From Caryophanales bacterium UBA2253 (lineage in GTDB: Bacteria > Bacillota_I > Bacilli_A > ML615J-28 > CAG-698): a DNA stretch of 15,033 bases. How positions within the stretch are numbered: position 1 is the first letter of the stretch; each line of letters begins with the position of its first letter. The DNA lies in the NCBI GenBank assembly GCA_002347755.1, contig DDXT01000079.1:1-15033 (forward strand). Reading direction: 5' to 3'. Below the pieces are notes generated by a model, which worked only from the letters and a program-made list of their open reading frames with translations, was not told the DNA's origin and made no database searches. Positions 13,491 to 15,033 of this stretch are shown here, one piece after another. The position numbers and the translations under genes were made by a program.

Positions 13491-14732
13491 ATGAGTTTAA
13501 AAATTAATGACCCGGAAATTTATAGTGCGATTCAAAAGGAAACCCATCGCCAACAAAACAACATTGAGCTGATCGCTTCGGAAAACTTTGTTTCCAAGGA
13601 TGTGCTTGAAACCCAAGGATCGATTCTCACGAACAAATACGCGGAAGGATATCCGAACCACCGCTATTATGGCGGCTGCGTCAACGTGGATGTCATCGAG
13701 ACGCTGGCCATCGAAAGAGCCAAGAAATTGTTTCATGCGAAATTCGCGAATGTTCAGGCCCATTCGGGCAGCACCGCCAACATGGCGGCTTACCGGGCCC
13801 TCATCGGTCCGGGAGCCAAAGTCATGGGCATGGCCCTCGATCAGGGCGGACATCTTACCCATGGTCATCCCCTGTCTTTCTCAGGGATGGACTATAAGTT
13901 TTTTCCTTATCATGTGACCAAAGATACGGAAACGATCGATTATGACGAAGTCGAAAGAATGGCGAAAGAGATCAAACCGGATTTGATCGTCGCCGGCGCC
14001 AGCGCTTATTCGCGGATCATCGACTTTAAACGCTTCCGGGATATCTGCGATGCGGTCGGAGCGAAGCTGATGGTCGACATGGCCCACATCGCCGGTTTAG
14101 TCGCGGCCGGGTTGCATCCGAATCCCGTTGATTACGCGGACATCGTCACCACTACCACCCATAAGACCCTGCGCGGACCGCGGGGCGGACTGATCCTGAC
14201 CAATAACGAAGAAGTGGCCAAGATGATCAACAAAGTCGTCTTCCCGGGCATTCAGGGCGGACCGCTCATGCACATCATCGCCGCCAAAGCCGTCAGTTTC
14301 AAAGAAGCCGACAGCGTTGAATTCGTGGCTTATGAAAAACAGATCATCCGCAACGCCAAAGCTTTGGCCGAAGCCCTGACTGCTTTGGGATATGTGATCG
14401 TGGCCGGCGGCACCGACAATCACCTGTTCACGGTCAACGTGAAAAAGAGCCTCGGCATCACCGGAAAAATGGCGGAAGAAATTCTTGATTCCGTTTCCAT
14501 CACTTGCAACAAAAACACCGTGCCGTTTGATACCGAAAAACCGTTCATCACCAGCGGGATCCGTTTGGGGAGTCCGGCGGTGACCACCCGCGGGTTCAAA
14601 GAAACCGAGATGAAAGAAGTAGCCAGACTTCTCGACCGGGCTTTGCGCGGTCGGGAGGATCCCGAGGTTTTGGCCGGGGTTAAAACCGACGTTTTCAAAC
14701 TAACCAAACGATTTCCGATCTATGAAGGCTGA
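13491..14732 (+). CDS. glyA: Serine hydroxymethyltransferase
   Basis: A 413-residue PLP enzyme converting serine and tetrahydrofolate to glycine and 5,10-methylene-tetrahydrofolate, the main source of one-carbon units. Full family length. Visible landmarks: IELIASENFVS near the N-terminus, NKYAEGYPNHRYYGGC, HSGSTANM (substrate and cofactor contacts), DMAHIAGLVAAG, and the cofactor lysine Lys225 in TTTTHKTLRGPRGG, followed by FPGIQGGPLMH and the C-terminal SGIRLGSPAVTTRGF. It is intact and more GC-rich in codon choice than the decayed region to the left. It has its own promoter, and a terminator that begins within its last codons. Confidence 0.98.
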   Translation: MSLKINDPEIYSAIQKETHRQQNNIELIASENFVSKDVLETQGSILTNKYAEGYPNHRYYGGCVNVDVIETLAIERAKKLFHAKFANVQAHSGSTANMAAYRALIGPGAKVMGMALDQGGHLTHGHPLSFSGMDYKFFPYHVTKDTETIDYDEVERMAKEIKPDLIVAGASAYSRIIDFKRFRDICDAVGAKLMVDMAHIAGLVAAGLHPNPVDYADIVTTTTHKTLRGPRGGLILTNNEEVAKMINKVVFPGIQGGPLMHIIAAKAVSFKEADSVEFVAYEKQIIRNAKALAEALTALGYVIVAGGTDNHLFTVNVKKSLGITGKMAEEILDSVSITCNKNTVPFDTEKPFITSGIRLGSPAVTTRGFKETEMKEVARLLDRALRGREDPEVLAGVKTDVFKLTKRFPIYEG

Positions 14733-14744
14733 GGCCTTCTTTTT
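14724..14744 (+). terminator. Terminator overlapping the glyA stop codon
   Basis: GAAGGC (14724-14729), loop TGAG, GCCTTC (14734-14739), then TTTTT. The stop codon TGA (14730-14732) sits in the hairpin loop. Confidence 0.85.
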
Positions 14745-14842
14745 ATAACTGCTCAGATTTAACTGGCATTACAATACCAAATACCGTAACAAGTAGAGGT
14801 TCAAATGTATTTTATGGGTGTGCACATTTATCAAGCTTATTG

Positions 14843-14967
14843 TATAATGTTGTGGTTACTTCCTCTGGATATTACAATTTTCAGGAGAGTATATAATATC
14901 TTGTGGACTTTCAAAAATGAAAGAAATTCAGTAAGGGGAATAAAAAGAGAAATCCTTTGTGTATAAT
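14843..14967 (+). promoter_or_regulatory. Cluster of three TATAAT boxes before the last gene
   Basis: Perfect TATAAT occurs at 14843-14848, 14892-14897 and 14962-14967. The first two are each followed within four bases by TTGTGG and then ACTT, giving an imperfect direct repeat 49 bases apart. None has a good -35 at 17 bases. The third is best placed for the gene at 15005. Confidence 0.45.
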
Positions 14968-15004
14968 AGAGTTTGAACACGCCACAAACACAGGAGGATT
15001 TCCC

Positions 15005-15033
15005 ATGCTTGATTTTACCACAAAATTGATGTC
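15005..15033 (+). CDS. Start of a further gene (partial)
   Basis: ATG at 15005 follows a strong AGGAGG (14992-14997) at good spacing and opens MLDFTTKLM before the window ends. Too short to identify. Confidence 0.7.

Noticed and set aside
1..15033. CRISPR array or intact prophage
   Set aside because: No regularly spaced identical repeats with unique spacers, and no capsid, portal, terminase or integrase genes are present.

Overview
This window reads as a chromosomal segment of a Bacillota-type bacterium of moderate-to-low GC, possibly a mollicute-like or Erysipelotrichia/Izemoplasma-like lineage (inference; no rRNA marker is present). Supporting signs are strong AGGAGG-type ribosome binding sites, TTGNNN-17-TATAAT promoters, a tRNA-Gln without encoded CCA, a lipobox lipoprotein, a PQ-loop (SemiSWEET-like) protein and a trimeric-type purine nucleoside phosphorylase. 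The genetic code looks standard: TGA ends several intact genes (acetyltransferase, small membrane protein, glyA) and tryptophan is read from TGG.

Layout. Positions 1-830 hold the tail of an unidentified gene, a PQ-loop-like three-helix membrane protein and a TfoX N-domain protein. Positions 880-3690 form a probable transcription unit from a good promoter at 884-912: a two-helix membrane protein, an overlapping GNAT acetyltransferase, and a secreted coiled-coil/SGNH-hydrolase lipoprotein, closed by a terminator.

Positions 3690-9940 are an accessory region in decay: a structured intergenic stretch with its own terminator; three 33-bp-spaced direct repeats leading into an AAA/DUF4143 ATPase pseudogene (two in-frame stops and a frameshift); an intact SWIM zinc-finger protein with no visible SNF2 partner; a RhuM-family pseudogene whose 5' half is replaced by a truncated IS3-family (IS150-like) element; an XRE-HTH/two-helix/PH-like membrane regulator; and an AbiEi-type antitoxin with no toxin beside it.

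From 10060 the window returns to ordinary housekeeping genes: purine nucleoside phosphorylase, a convergent DUF1295 membrane protein, tRNA-Gln(CTG), a glycerophosphodiester phosphodiesterase with a small membrane protein directly behind it, a hairpin-rich spacer, glyA, and the first codons of another gene at the right edge.

No convincing new multi-gene system was found. The items most worth following are the phased repeats before the dead ATPase, the RhuM/IS3 junction, the orphan AbiEi next to the membrane XRE regulator, the SGNH lipoprotein lacking the usual block-V Asp, and the duplicated hairpins upstream of glyA.
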